From: Engraulis encrasicolus
Taxonomy: Eukaryota; Chordata; Actinopteri; Clupeiformes; Engraulidae
Assembly: GCF_034702125.1 (NCBI RefSeq)
Contig: NC_085857.1
Span: forward strand, 59,656,814-59,720,813
DNA length: 64,000 nucleotides
Reading direction: 5' to 3'
Positions 35,573 to 47,156 of this stretch are shown one piece after another. Every line of letters starts with the position of its first letter. The first letter of the stretch is position 1. Position numbers and translations under genes: made by a program. The notes under the pieces were generated by a model. The model was given only the letters and a program-made list of their open reading frames with translations, searched no databases and was not told the DNA's origin.

Positions 35573-35968
35573 TAGAGATGCACAGGATCCAAGATCCGGT
35601 TCCGGTAGGGTTTTTCACAGGATCCGGATCCGGCAGGATCTTAAGCAGTGGATCCGGTATCCGGCAGTTATTTAAAAATCAGTATCTGGTGCATCTCTAG
35701 CCTAGGTTTTTCAGTCAGTCTTTCACAACCCCAATTGCTGCATGAAGTGAAAGAACTTTGGAAGCGGCCAGTGCAGGCAGTGTGGCAGTAAGCCAATGAG
35801 TCTAATAAATAGTTTGAGCCAACGTAATAAAAAGGGCCCACGTGTGCGAGTAGGCTGTGTTTCAACCCTTTCGTAGGATCCGGTATCCGGTTCCGGATCC
35901 AGCAGGATCTTAAGCAGTGGATCCGGTATCCGGCAGGATCCTAAAAATCAGGATCCGGTGCATCTCTA
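35573..35968. mobile_element. hAT MITE (GGATCC-rich) with 8-bp target duplication
   Basis: Inverted ends TAGAGATGCACAGGATCC and GGATCCGGTGCATCTCTA, flanked by CTATTAAT at 35565-35572 and 35969-35976. Inside, ATCCGGTATCCGGCAG units repeat at both ends. A related copy is at 60808-61217. Confidence 0.85.
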
Positions 35969-36484
35969 CTATTAATAACACAAATTAATAATGTTTTTAT
36001 AATTTAACAAGTTAATCATTGAGTGTATGTGTTAGTACAAGTTAATGCAGGTATGTTTCAAACATTTCTCAACAATTCGCCATTTATAATGGTTAAATAA
36101 TAGTGCAGTGCACTTTTAACAGAAGAAGTCGCTCTTCTCAGAGAGTGGGAGGTGAGAAAGAACCAGCAGTGCACCTTGAAGTGGATTCCTGTAGTCAATG
36201 TCCACCAGGGCTCTACTAACTTTTTGCGCTGGTTGCACTGGTGCGTCTAAAAATTGTTTTCAGGTGCACCAGCACAAAATCTAAGTGCACCCAAATGCCC
36301 CCCAACACCTGTGTGTGAGAGTCTGTGTGTGTGTGTGTCTTTAGCAGAATCAGAGAAAATACTACACAGGATATGACAAAAATGGCACTCATTATAGTTA
36401 TGGCAAAGTTTTTTGTGATCTGGATAGAGAACACAGAATCCATAACCAGCCTTGACTACCAATAGCAGACCTTCCTTAACCCTG

Positions 36485-36853
36485 AAAGGGGTATGCCACT
36501 ATTTTGGGGCTTAATACAGTTAAAGTCGTTGGCCAGGGTTTATAAAGGTGGTAAAGAGTCTTATTTTTCATGTAAGCCGTTGTCTTGCTTTAAGACAAGT
36601 TGAAAGAGGGAGCATGTCGCTAAGCTAGTGAAAGTCAATGCATCTGTGTAGTATGCTACATGCTACTGTGATCCATTGACTTTCACTAGCTTAGCTACAT
36701 ACTCCCTCTTTTAACTTGTCTTAAAGCAAGACAATGCTTAACATGAAAAATAAGATACTAGACAAATAAGATAATAAGACACTTTACCACCTTTATAAAC
36801 CCCAGCCCACAATTTTAACTGTATTAAGCCCCAAAATAGTGGCATACCCCTTT
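36485..36853. repeat. 370-bp near-perfect palindrome (foldback MITE)
   Basis: The arms starting AAAGGGGTATGCCACTATTT (36485) and ending with its complement at 36853 stay paired for about 170 bases each, meeting near 36660-36690. Flanking TTAACCC on the left and GCCTAAGGCACC on the right together resemble the TTAA MITE at 19679, so the palindrome probably landed in such an element. Confidence 0.7.
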
Positions 36854-36899
36854 AAGCCTAAGGCACCTGCAAAAAACGCCTGCTGAACGCCTAAGGCCG

Positions 36900-39060
36900 G
36901 GGATCCATTATAGCGTTACGTTATCGCAGCTCGACGTTTTGGATGCCCTGGTGTCGACGCACAGCTACTACAGCTCGCGTGGCCCTGGAGTTATATACAG
37001 GAAGTATATCAATCTACATTTCTAGCCGTTTTTATCCATATAGCAAACCAACTGCCCCTAAATTACAGTTCAATATGCTCTTACCGACCTCGGCACATGT
37101 GTTTTTTATACACACAGCTTGACCTCGTGTTGTTTTGCTTATGGTCGAAATCGAATATAATCATTTGAACCCAGGCATCATAAGCACATGCAGCATAGAT
37201 GCTGGTAGTCTATATTTTGTACATCCAAAAGTTCGATAGACGTCAAAAATCTACTTCTACGGAGGGAAATGCACCTTCGTGCGGACCACAGGTATCATGG
37301 GACATGTGCTCAACAGTCATTGGGTAACGCAGTCCATCAGCCGTGGCTATTTGCATAACTTTCGGGAGAGCTCAACTTTTTGACGTGCCACCGGACCCAC
37401 GCTCGCCATGCCGGAATCCCAACATGCTTTGCGAGTCCGGTAACGACGATCTGCCGCATTTTATTGAAAATTAATTAAATGCGTTGGTACGGCTTGAGTC
37501 AAACTGACGAATGAATGGGCACCGTAAGCCAGGGATGTCAAACTGAAATCCAGAGGGAGCAAAATTAAAATAAAAACTAAACTTAAAATTCATTATTTTT
37601 CTAAAGGGACTACAATTTCACATTTAAAAAAAAAACACTCATATGGTGGCTAGATCGATAGATAGGTTGATTTTTGTTTGTTTAGGTGGAAACCGAGGTG
37701 AATTAGGATTTGCCCTTCCCCATTCAGGATCGCTCAGAATGATGATTGTGGCATCTTAGCAAGCGCTTCGAACAGAAGCGTCTCTCTCTCGTCACGCTCT
37801 CTCTCTGTCTCCGTGCATGAGGGATGCCTTGCCGACACTCCCGGGAGACTTTACGTGTCAACTCTTGACAGTGACTGGAACGGGCCATTCTTTGCGCTTG
37901 AACCTTCAGCGTGAATTCTATCAGTGGCCGCTGCTGTTTGCATTTCGTTTCCCTCCTTACTACCCTCTCGTCCGTTTCAAAACTCCCTGATTTGGTTGAG
38001 CACCACGTCGCTAGCACATTATGAACTCGGGTAGTCGAAAATTTTATTTTGAAAAGTCGGGCTGCCTATCAGGGCAAGGTGCAAGGGGTAGAAAGCCAGT
38101 GCAGTGAAGTTGAAGGAATGGCCGCAGTTCCAAATACGTTTCATTTTTTGATGGGCTAATACCTACTAGCACTACTGCAGAATGACTAACGGCCATTAAA
38201 ATGGCGTTTAGCATTGTCAATTCATTTTGTTTTTGGCTGGATGCACCGGTGAAAAAACATTCAGCCTCGCATTCTTTTACTCTACGATTTGATACATTCA
38301 TCACCAATATTACGCACCATGTAACGCACCAATTTCCACCGCTTCTAACTTCAATAGTATTGTATGAACAACAGCTAATCTCAAACAGTCAGTCATCATG
38401 GAATTCATGAAATTACGTTTAGCAGACCTTTCACTGTTTCACATCCAACCACGTAAGTCGCGTCTTGCAGAACGTAGGCTACAAAATGCCTAGCAGCTTC
38501 TGTGGCGCTGCTGATGTCTGACGCCTGTCAGTCAGCTGCTAGCTAACAACTACCATTAGCACAAAGCTAAATCAGTTCACCCACGGTCCGTCCTTGCCGC
38601 TGCATAAAAATCAATTTGCAGAGATTTGAGATCACGGGCTAGAGGTTAATTAAACAAATTAGAAAACAAATAAAACTTTATCAAATAGATTTTTCGATAT
38701 ACTTCCCACTTTTGAAAATCGATGACAAGCAAAGCATTGTCGAGACGGCTTGTTTTGATTCCCTACCCCACGAGACTTGACGTGACGTGATCAGGAAGTG
38801 CATGATGTGACAATTCACTACATTAATACTCAAATACTGTGTTGTGGAAAAAATGCCCAGATGAAATATCCAAATTGTGAGTTTTCATGATCTTTGTCAG
38901 TTCTGTTAATAACAGAGTTACCAAAATCACACAGAAGGTTGATGAGTGTCATATAGAAAAAAAAATACAGCTTGGCACTCAACGCATGGGAAAAAAACAG
39001 GCATGATTACGTGCGTTGGCATTCAATGTGTTAATGGCTGTTACTTTTGAGTACTTCTCA
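36900..39060. other. Intronic stretch, no exon recognised; transposon fragments
   Basis: Part of the E9-E10 intron. CAGGGATGTCAAACTGAAAT at 37535 looks like a hAT terminus, with no partner found. GCATTCAATGTGTTAATGGC near 39020 resembles the right end of the TTAA MITE family. CT-rich simple sequence lies at 37783-37810. Nothing else is recognised. Confidence 0.35.
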
Positions 39061-39084
39061 AAACAAGTGTGTGTCTGTGTGTAC

Positions 39085-39243
39085 CTGTGTGAAGGTCCAG
39101 GTGTGTGAGAGAATCCAGTGAGAGGAAGAGAGTGTGTCCTGGGTCCAGACACACACACTGCTCTCCCCTGCCACACACACACTCAGCACTCCCGATGACG
39201 ACCGCACACAACACACATCATACACACACCCTTCCACCGCGCC
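39085..39243 (-). CDS. palb2: palb2 exon E9: start of the WD40 propeller
   Basis: 159 nt (human exon 7: 162), phase 0 in and out. Acceptor GTGTTTCAG/GGCGCGG, donor TCACACAG/GTACACAC. The frame reads GAVEGCVYDVCCVRSS, SVCVAGESSVCVW and HWILSHTWTFTQ, aligning with human CKEPCIITACEDVVSLW and WEKLYTWHFAE. A partial tandem copy of its acceptor and first 35 bases lies upstream at 39293-39333. Confidence 0.88.
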
Positions 39244-39292
39244 CTGAAACACAACACACACAGATTCAATATACACTCAAATTAATATACAC

Positions 39293-39333
39293 AACACACG
39301 TCATACACACACCCCTCTACAGCACCCTGAAAA
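39293..39333 (-). repeat. Partial tandem copy of the E9 exon start
   Basis: Sense TTTTCAGGGTGCTGTAGAGG then GGTGTGTATGACGTGTGTTG closely copies the E9 acceptor and first codons about 85 bp upstream. The frame hits a stop (TGA) within the copy and there is no donor, so it is a decoy acceptor at most. Confidence 0.7.
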
Positions 39334-39474
39334 GCAAAACACACACTACTACTACTACATTACTATGGTACATAAACACACATATTAATACGTTTTTTGA
39401 CCATAGTGTCTTTTTTATGCATACTTTCCAACAACCTGGAAAATCCCTCTCTAAGACTTCAAAATTGTTAATAG

Positions 39475-42398
39475 CAGTGGCGGAGCACTGGTATTGTGGC
39501 AGGGGGGGGCGAGAGATGTTTCAGAGGCCCCTTTCCTTACTATTTGGAGGGTGCGTTTTGGCTATCCAAAAGGCACCTTTGGAGTCTCCAAATGGTACTT
39601 TTTGGAGACTTGGGAAAAACGCATGTGCATATCCACACATAATTGTCTTGGGAAAGGTCATACATAGCTGTAACAAGATCCCCTTTGACACACAGCTTCA
39701 GTGGACTTGGGAGTATGTCTCAAATGTGTTTCTAAGGTCAAATGTATCAGCTAAACTGATGAAATGTGGTACTATCCTGGGATTTTCAAAACCGGATTTC
39801 AGAAAAGAAGATGTTCCAACCCCTGTAAGTCCTTGGCAGTGCATCACAAAATCTTCCTGACTCTTCATATGGATTCTACAGAGTCTCTTCTTTAAAATGG
39901 TACCAGCCACTTCTTGATAGGTCAAAGTATGCAGACACAAGAGCCATTTAAGTAGGCGTTGTGCAAAACCTCAAAAAAACTCAAAAATAGCCCCGAAGCT
40001 TAAGAGGTTAATATCCGATTACAGTAGTTCTATCTAGTTTAACACAACATTAGCCCATATGTTCTTCACTTCGTACTAGGGCTGGGCGGTGTACGGTTAA
40101 AAAACCGTGATCTCGGTTTACACTACACATGGTTCTCTTTTTGATGAGAGACGGTTTTGTTGTTGTTGTTTATAGCCTACTATGTTATGTGCGTGAGCTT
40201 CATACTCTGTGTCACACTTCCAAAGATTCTTCTAATTCATAAGTCTCTGACACTTCATTTCAACTCCACTGTTGTTGCTGTTCTACGTGTCACCACAATG
40301 TAAGATGTTGATTGAACTAATAAAATAATTGGTTACGCACTAGAGGCTAGTGAAACATGATGAACACACATGGCATGGATGAATCATGACAAACATTTCA
40401 ATTCATTTAGCCTACTTTTGATCTCACAAAGTTAAATAAAAGGCAATTCTATGTGGTGCTATGTTAACAGGCTACAACAGTTATCTGATTCTTAACTGTA
40501 TTTAATTACCATCCCAACTGTGTGCCCCGCACTGCTGTTAAGACCGCTTATAAGCTAAAGTAGCATAGCTTTCAAATGCAATGGCCAGACAAGATACATT
40601 GCTACATTGCTATATTTGTTTGAAATGATTTGGGGGCAAAATAGGAGCGAAACACATCGCAATATGACACAAACTACCGGACAAAATACCTTCTACGTTG
40701 GATTTGGACTTTAATTCAAAGACAATATGCACACAATGTCAAGTAAATCCGTTTGTTTCGTTTCTGTCCCACTGTTGTTTACTCGCTAGTCCAGCGGCAG
40801 CGCAACACGCCGGATGTGTTGCCAGGTGTAGAACGACAAATAAGCAATTAGTGTTGCCAGGTGTAGAACAAAATAAGCTGTTTTGGGCTGGCTTGGAAAA
40901 AAGCCCAAAACAGCTGCTTATAATCATTTAACCCTTCTTCCTTGAAAAATCTATGGCACCCTGGTCAAGATTTTAGGTTATTTTATGAAATGCTGCATTT
41001 TCTCTAATTTGAGACTTTGTTGGATAGGGAAATATAAACTATAAATTATAGAAAATATTATTGAATGAAAAAATGATAAAATATAAATGGAAATTAATTA
41101 AAATTCATGATTTTATCTCATTTTAACATTTAATTTGAGATCTTTTCCTCAGAAAGATTAAGATTTGGGTGGAAATCGTCGCATATCAAAAAACCGTGCA
41201 GAAAACCGTGATCTCAATTTTCATCAAGAAAACCGTGATGCTATTTTTTTCCAAAACCGCCCAGCCCTACTTCGTATGCATACAGTAGTCTAACAGTCCT
41301 TCACCACGGTTGCCTGCCTACATCATGCTAACCAGAGCTAAAGGCAACCAACCTCAGTGGGTATTGCCTACTGTGGTGTTCAAAAGTCAGCACAGCAGCA
41401 GTCTATTCGCAATTCGGGAACTGATTAGGTTAGGCTGCTAAATTATAAAGGTATAGTTCCATAAGCAGCCCGAGCCCTGCCATGGATTGTGTAACCTACA
41501 CATACCGGGTAAAGTAGGCTACACCTTGTCTCCGGTTAGCCAAGCTAGCTGAAGACTACTTTATGACTGTGCAGTACAAAACAAAAGTGACAACAATTTA
41601 GACGTGGTGCGCTGGAGATGACATGCCGCGGCGGACATGATAATAAAACCCTTCTGTCCCTACCTTGTCTTCTTCGTAGAATCTTTTTAGTAGGCTATCC
41701 ATATTTTCTCGCGAGTCCACACTGTTAACGTATGCCTTTGAATTGAACATTTTAGGCTATATTCTGCCTTCAATCAGGCCAGAAGGCAGAAGGCATACAA
41801 CGGAGATTAAAACAAAAGCCCGCGTTTCACTGACAACCATGATGAATTTAATTTGGCTAGAAACCACTATTAAAAAAGAAGGCAACTATCCCATGCATCT
41901 GGGCAGAATTCGCTTTGGGTGACTATGGCAGCTCACGCTCTGTTTACATACAGCCAGAGCAGGGTTCTAAACTCAGCCAATCATGTGTTATCTCCCACAA
42001 TTCCAGACCGCAATGTAAAAATAAAAAAAACCTGTACGTCGTTCTTAAAAGATCTTTAATGTCATTTGAAACATTTTTGTGCATATTCTTCCGCCCATGT
42101 AATGACCTGTTGGCTATATATTAACAAAAAGTACCACTACTGTGCCATTGGTAATAGTGTTTAAAAGCCCCACCGTCGTGCTGGAGTCTGTCCTCGTAAT
42201 AAGCTATGAGTCTCCCCTCCACTACAATACTGGCGGTAGAGAGTAGCACATTGACATACGCTATTGCGCGTATCTACGCATCGCGTCATGTCGGGGCCCC
42301 ATCTCCATGGAATGGTAAGTACAGAGCATCTTTGGGGCCCCCTCGGGCCCGGGGCCGGGGGTTTTTGGCGCCGGTGCCCCCCCCCAGCTCCGCCCCTG
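39475..42398. mobile_element. hAT element with 8-bp target duplication, 2.9 kb
   Basis: Ends CAGTGGCGGAGCAC (39475) and GCTCCGCCCCTG (42398), with G-runs and C-runs next to them, and GTTAATAG duplicated on both sides (39467-39474, 42399-42406). It contains a second hAT at 40077-41269. No intact transposase is seen. It fills most of the E8-E9 intron. Confidence 0.88.
40077..41269. mobile_element. Nested hAT element, 1.2 kb
   Basis: Perfect ends TAGGGCTGGGCGG and CCGCCCAGCCCTA. The flanks CTTCGTAC (40069) and CTTCGTAT (41270) are an 8-bp duplication with one mismatch. AAAACCGTGATC repeats lie inside both ends. Inserted in the hAT at 39475-42398, so it is the younger one. Confidence 0.87.
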
Positions 42399-42597
42399 GT
42401 TAATAGTCTTTTCAGAGTTTGCTAGATCTCTTGCTGATATAGGGTATTGGGCTCCTTTTTAAACAATGTACATGACCTGGAATGCTTATATCCAATAGGT
42501 TTCCATGTTCCTACAGGTTGGTGTTGGAAAATATGCATGAAATGGATGATATGGTCAAAAAAACTTGTTTCACACACCCACACAACTCCCAGCGTAC

Positions 42598-42857
42598 CTT
42601 GAGTGTGTGTGTGTGTTGTAGAGGTGCCGTCGTCTCCTCTGGATCCACTCTGGGTGATGAGGAACCAATGGGCTCTGGAGCACACAAGCTCTCAGCCAAT
42701 GAGCAGCCAGAAAGGGCGAGCTCTGGAACACACTCCGCCAATAGAGAATCAGAGATGACAGCCTCGGGAACCCCCTGAACCAATGAAGTTGGAGCGATGT
42801 CGGGCTCCGGAACGCCATTAGCCAATAGAGAGTCAGAGAGGGCGGCCTCGGGAACAC
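42598..42857 (-). CDS. palb2: palb2 exon E8: repeat-expanded linker before the WD40 domain
   Basis: 260 nt, phase 1 to phase 0 (human exon 6 here is only 72 nt). Acceptor TTACCTCACCTTAG/GTGTTCC, donor CACTCAAG/GTACGC. The product is a tandem repeat: GVPEAALSDSLLANGVPEP, QGVPEAVISDSLLAECVPEL and a decayed third unit. The DNA unit is about 60 bp with CCAAT on the + strand. The linker sits directly before the propeller and is likely disordered. Confidence 0.85.
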
Positions 42858-42869
42858 CTAAGGTGAGGT

Positions 42870-43280
42870 AAGGAAAGGTAACTGTATTGATACCCAAAGG
42901 TAGATAGAATAACAAAACAAATATTGACAAACAGACAAAAAAATGCACCAGGTAGAATAAGTAATAAATAAATAAATCATTAAATAGTCCTAGATGAAGG
43001 ATTGCTGCTGCTAGAGGTAGGAAATCATGGACTATTCAGGGCCTTAATAGCTGAGGGGCCAAAACTACCTCTATACCTGCACACGGGCATTTTAAACCTA
43101 CGGCCAGAAGGGAGATACTGGAATTCACCATGTAGTGGATGAGATGTATCATCTAAGATGGACTCAACTAGTCTCTGTAAGGATATTTCCACACCTAGTC
43201 CCCTTTTAAGTAAACCAAACTCAGACCTCTTTAAGTGGAACAAAAAGTGATCTGACAGCAAAATGACTCACTTCTTATTT
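42870..43280 (-). mobile_element. 3' fragment of a LINE-like element
   Basis: A minus frame at 43261-43025 ends with EFQYLPSGRRFKMPVC and GPSAIKALN, a C-terminal signature I associate with common fish retroelement 3' ends. The tail toward 42890 carries TTTGGGTATCAATACAG, resembling the GGTATTGATCC-type 3' repeats. It lies directly upstream (sense) of the E8 acceptor, whose pyrimidine stretch begins where it ends. Class is uncertain. Confidence 0.45.
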
Positions 43281-43576
43281 TATATTGTCAGTGTATTACA
43301 AAAAGAACTGGCTGCTCTTTCTGGTCCTGTTAGGCTTTTTTGGTGTGCGAGTCATCTTTTTGATCACACCCGGTTATAGTAAACCTCTCCTCAAGTGATT
43401 ACACTTGGTCACAGCTGTAACTTGTCAGGACTCATAAGCGAGCCGTACTGAGACCACGTCAATAAAGGTCTCAGAACGGTTCACTTCTGAGACACTTTGA
43501 GACACTTCTGAGACACTTTGGAACGTTTACATATGCACAGAAAATGCTGAATCACAAGTTTGAGTTCACTTAAATC

Positions 43577-44606
43577 TAGGGTGACCAAATCCATTTTTAC
43601 GACCTGTTTTACGACGTCTGTGTGTCCCAATTTTTGTGTTTCCTCCCGTCCTCGGCTTGTGCTTATGGCCTCGAGATGCGAAGCAACGTCATTAACACAA
43701 ACTAGACTGACAGTCGGTCGTGTTTCGGATATCTGCGCGGTCGCCATCCATGTTACTCCAGATTTTACTCCAGACATCGCACAGCAAATGAATTGTATTG
43801 CTGTAGCCTAATGTCAGGGAAATCTGCATGCACTTCGTGCTATCTGCGATTTATAGGCTATCCCAGTCTACGTGAGGCACATTAACTGACTGTATGAACG
43901 TTATAGTCAAGTCGCCTAAAGTAATTCCGCCCGTCCCCCAATTCCGCTGGCCTATTTTTAAGTGCTGAGAGTAAATTATTTATTCACTGTTTAAGTCAGG
44001 AACGGATATTGACATGATACAGAGTTTGTATGCTTACAATTTCAAACAGTGATGACATTTAAAAACGAGTCAAACGGCCATAAACAGCATTGTAATGATT
44101 CATTATGAAGGGTTTCGTCGTAACAGCAGCATGAAAGAGATGGAGCTTAAATTTCACGACAACATTCTTGCTTCAAACTCGCCCTGGCCGCTTCCCTTTT
44201 TCACTTTAGGACCAAAATTATTCAACCGTTTCCACAGTAACGACCAAACTAATCACAGTTCCTGCATCGGTAAAGCCAGGACTACAAGCGTGAACGAAAT
44301 CAGCACAACAGCATAAAGGAAACAGTAACGGAAAGGCCGTCTCTGATAGTCTAGAACGTTAAGTTATGGTGATGTCTCATTTATTGGACCGAGGAGGTAG
44401 GTGTAATGAAATGCGAGCATCCTTGCCAAAACATAAAACTGTTGTTAGCAGCTGAGTTAGTCTGAGGTAAGATGGCACCCTGACTTCAGCCTGGTATGTA
44501 AATGCCGAGTCAGCGAGTTGAAGCTATGGGTGCTGCGCGAGGATGGTAGGTTGGATAGTTGAGGGGCGGGGCTGTCCCGGAAAATACGGACAATATGGTC
44601 ACCCTA
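43577..44606. mobile_element. hAT-like element, 1.0 kb
   Basis: Inverted ends TAGGGTGACCA and TGGTCACCCTA; TTAAATC repeats on both sides (43570-43576, 44607-44613; a 7-8-bp duplication). Interior sequence is unique in this window and has no evident transposase. Confidence 0.7.
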
Positions 44607-44626
44607 TTAAATCTCAGCATAACTTT

Positions 44627-45000
44627 AAAGGTGCACTGTGTAGAATGTGGCCAGAATGGGTACTGCAACTATGCTGCTCATTGACACTGTGCTGTCCATT
44701 GTCAAATTTCATGAACATTTACTGAATAATAAACTAATATTTACCATTATGACCAAAGTACATTAAGTTCTGTAGCTAAAAAATATTTCTGGATATTCAA
44801 AATGGGGGGCCATGGAGAAGATCCCCCTGTTCGTGTACAATAAATACAAATTTCCCAGTCATATTGAATACGTAGAATTTGATGATGGTGGTAAATAAAA
44901 CTAAAAATATTACACAATGCACCTTTAAAATTATATAGGGGGCCGGATAAAAACAGCCTCAAGGGCCACAAACGGCCCTTGAGACATAGGTTCCCCACCA
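44627..45000. mobile_element. Two small MITE pieces
   Basis: TTAAAGGTGCACTGTGTAGA at 44626 and TTACACAATGCACCTTTAAA ending 44931 are inverted ends of a MITE of about 305 bp with TTTAAA at the borders. Next to it, 44938-45000 (GGGGGCCGGATAAAAAC..GGTTCCCCACCACTG) looks like the right end of a hAT whose left part is missing. Confidence 0.6.
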
Positions 45001-45040
45001 CTGACTTAAATGGTTGAAAGGGACTACTCAATCAGCTTAC

Positions 45041-47156
45041 CTTCCACCAATAAGGAGTCGGTGGGTGAGCGTTGACAGGCGTGACCCTGGGCCAATAGCG
45101 AGCCAACGTTCAGCAGCTCCTGCTCCACGTCGGCCAATGAACACTCAGCGTGGGAGGGCTCATGGTCCACGTTGACCAATAAGGAATCAGTCTGGGAGAG
45201 CTCTTCTTCCTCAAGATCGTCCAATAGAGCGTGACTCTGGTCCTGCTGCTGTACATGGCCAACCAATAACCAGTCAGTATGGAAGGAGCCCAGAGGAGGC
45301 TCCACCAATCGGGAGTGAGCCTGGTCCTGCTGCTGGACTGGATTAGCCAATAGAGAGTCGTTTGGGAAGAGCTCCTGGGTGTGGCCAATCAATAGAGAGC
45401 TAGCAGGGGAGGGGCCCTGTAGAGGTTTGACCAATGAAGTGTGAGTATTTGTGGGGCTGTGGACAGGATTGACCGATGAAGAGTGAGCATGGGAGGGGCT
45501 GTGGACGTGATCTCTGTTCTCCTGTGCGTTCTCCTCATCAAATCCCTGTTGGTTCCTGTCTGCTGTGGGCTGGTTCTGTGTTCCCTGGTTCTCCTTATGT
45601 AGTAGTTCCAAGTTCTCCTCGAGCCTCTGGTTCCCTGAAGGCTGCTTTAATACCAAGTTCTCCATAGTTCTCTTGTTCTCCACTAGAACGTTCTGCTCTA
45701 CTCTCTGGTTCTCATTAGTCCACATGTTCTCCTCTACTCTCTTCCCCTCTTCTATTCTTGAGTTTTCCGCTGTTCTCGTGATCTCCTCTGTTCTCTTTCC
45801 CTCTTCTGTTTTCTTGTTCTCTTCTCCTCTCTGGTCAGTTAGCTGATGCTTCTCTTCAGTCCTAATGGACTGCTCTGCTCGTTTACTCTTCTCCATTGGT
45901 CCGTTCTCTTCCCGTCTTTGGCCCAACGAGGAAGTGAGAGAGAGCGGGGGAGGGGAGGAGGGAGAGAGCAAAGGAGGAATGGTAGAGAGAGGGGAAGAAG
46001 GAGAGAGAGGAGGAGGAGGACAGGAGGGAGAGAGAGAGGGATGAAGGGAGGAAGAGTGTCGGGGGTGTGGAGGAGAGAATGGATGTGGGGAGGGATGGAG
46101 AGAGGGATGAGAGCGTTTAGGGTGAGGAGGAGAGAAGGGATGGAGAAAGGGATGAACGGAGGGATGGAGAGAGGGAGAGAGAGAGGGATGAGAGAGTCTG
46201 GGGTAAGGAGGAGAGAAGGGAGTGAGGCCCAGAGAGGGGAGGTCAAGATCAATGTCGTGACCTCTCTGAGTGTGTGTGGTCAGGGACAAGCTCAGATTCA
46301 GCAGAGAGGAGGAGTGTGTGTGAGAAGAAGAGTGTGTGTGTGAGGCAGTGTGTGAGTGTATACGTGTATGTGAGTGCTCTGCTCCGTGCTGCACAGGTGT
46401 GTCAGCTTCAGCGTCTGTGTCTTTCGTGCTGCTTGAGTGCGTCTGTGTGTGTGTGAGTGTGTGTGTGTCTTGAGTCTTTGTGTGGTTGAGGGTGTCTGTT
46501 GGAGAGTGAGTGTTGGCTGTAGCTGAGGTGTGTGTGTCTGGGCCTTTGCCCGTCTGCACGTCTGTTCGCAGTGCGTGTGTGGCTGATGGCGTGAGTGAGT
46601 GTGTGATGGCTGGTTTGTGTGTGTCTTGTAGAGTGTTTGAGTGTGTCTGTGTGTGTGTGTGATGTTCGGAATGTACCAGTCCCTCCTCCCTCTTCTCCGG
46701 TTCGCTGCAGACATCACTTCCTGTATGGGCGGGGCTTAGGGGGAGTGGCTCGGCTGGGCTGGACCAATCGGGATCTGCTGAGGAGGAAGTGCAGTGCAGA
46801 GACCGCCTACCGCGCAGCCCGTTGTTGCTAGGCGCCTGGCCGGCGTTGTTAGGTGCATGGTTCTCATTGCTAGGCGAACGTAGGATGTTACTAGGGGCCC
46901 TACTGTTGTCGCTAGGTGCATAGTTCTCGTTGCTAGGTGGAAGCACGTTGCTAGGCACCCGGTTCGTGTTGCTAGATGCACGGTTGACATGGCGACGGTT
47001 GCTACGGCGTGTGTTTAAGGGGAGTGTTTCGGGGGAGTATGGCTCCACCCCCAGGGCAAGTGATGTCATCCGTGATGTCATTGGTGAGGTCACAGCTGGT
47101 GGGCGGAGTTTGATCAGCTTGAGGTGTCCGTACTCCTCGTCAGGCAGGTGGAACTC
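45041..47156 (-). CDS. palb2: palb2 exon E7: FxLP (MRG15-binding) motif and long repeat-rich disordered region
   Basis: 2116 nt, phase 0 to phase 1, acceptor AAAACACAG/GAGTTCC, donor GTGGAAG/GTAAGC. It opens with EFHLPDEEYGHLKLIKL, matching human DFQLPDEDFGPLKLEK, the FxLP motif that binds MRG15 (MORF4L1). The remaining roughly 690 residues are low complexity in blocks: APSN/NR repeats (DNA unit with GTTGCTAGG on +, 46830-46990), His-Thr-rich from CA-like DNA (46690-46290), Ser/Pro/His repeats (SLHPS, FSPPHP; 46250-45930), a Glu/Arg/Asn repeat (TEEGKR, VEEN; 45910-45590) and repeats of DSLLV/DWLLVGHVQQQDQ (45440-45045) with CCAAT on the + strand every 50-60 bp. Human has fewer than 250 residues between FxLP and the propeller. 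The frame is fully open. Confidence 0.9.

Noticed and set aside
45476..46343. Plus-strand open frames opposite palb2 E7
   Set aside because: They are antisense shadows of the repeat-rich exon; the minus frame has splice sites, phase agreement and the FxLP motif.
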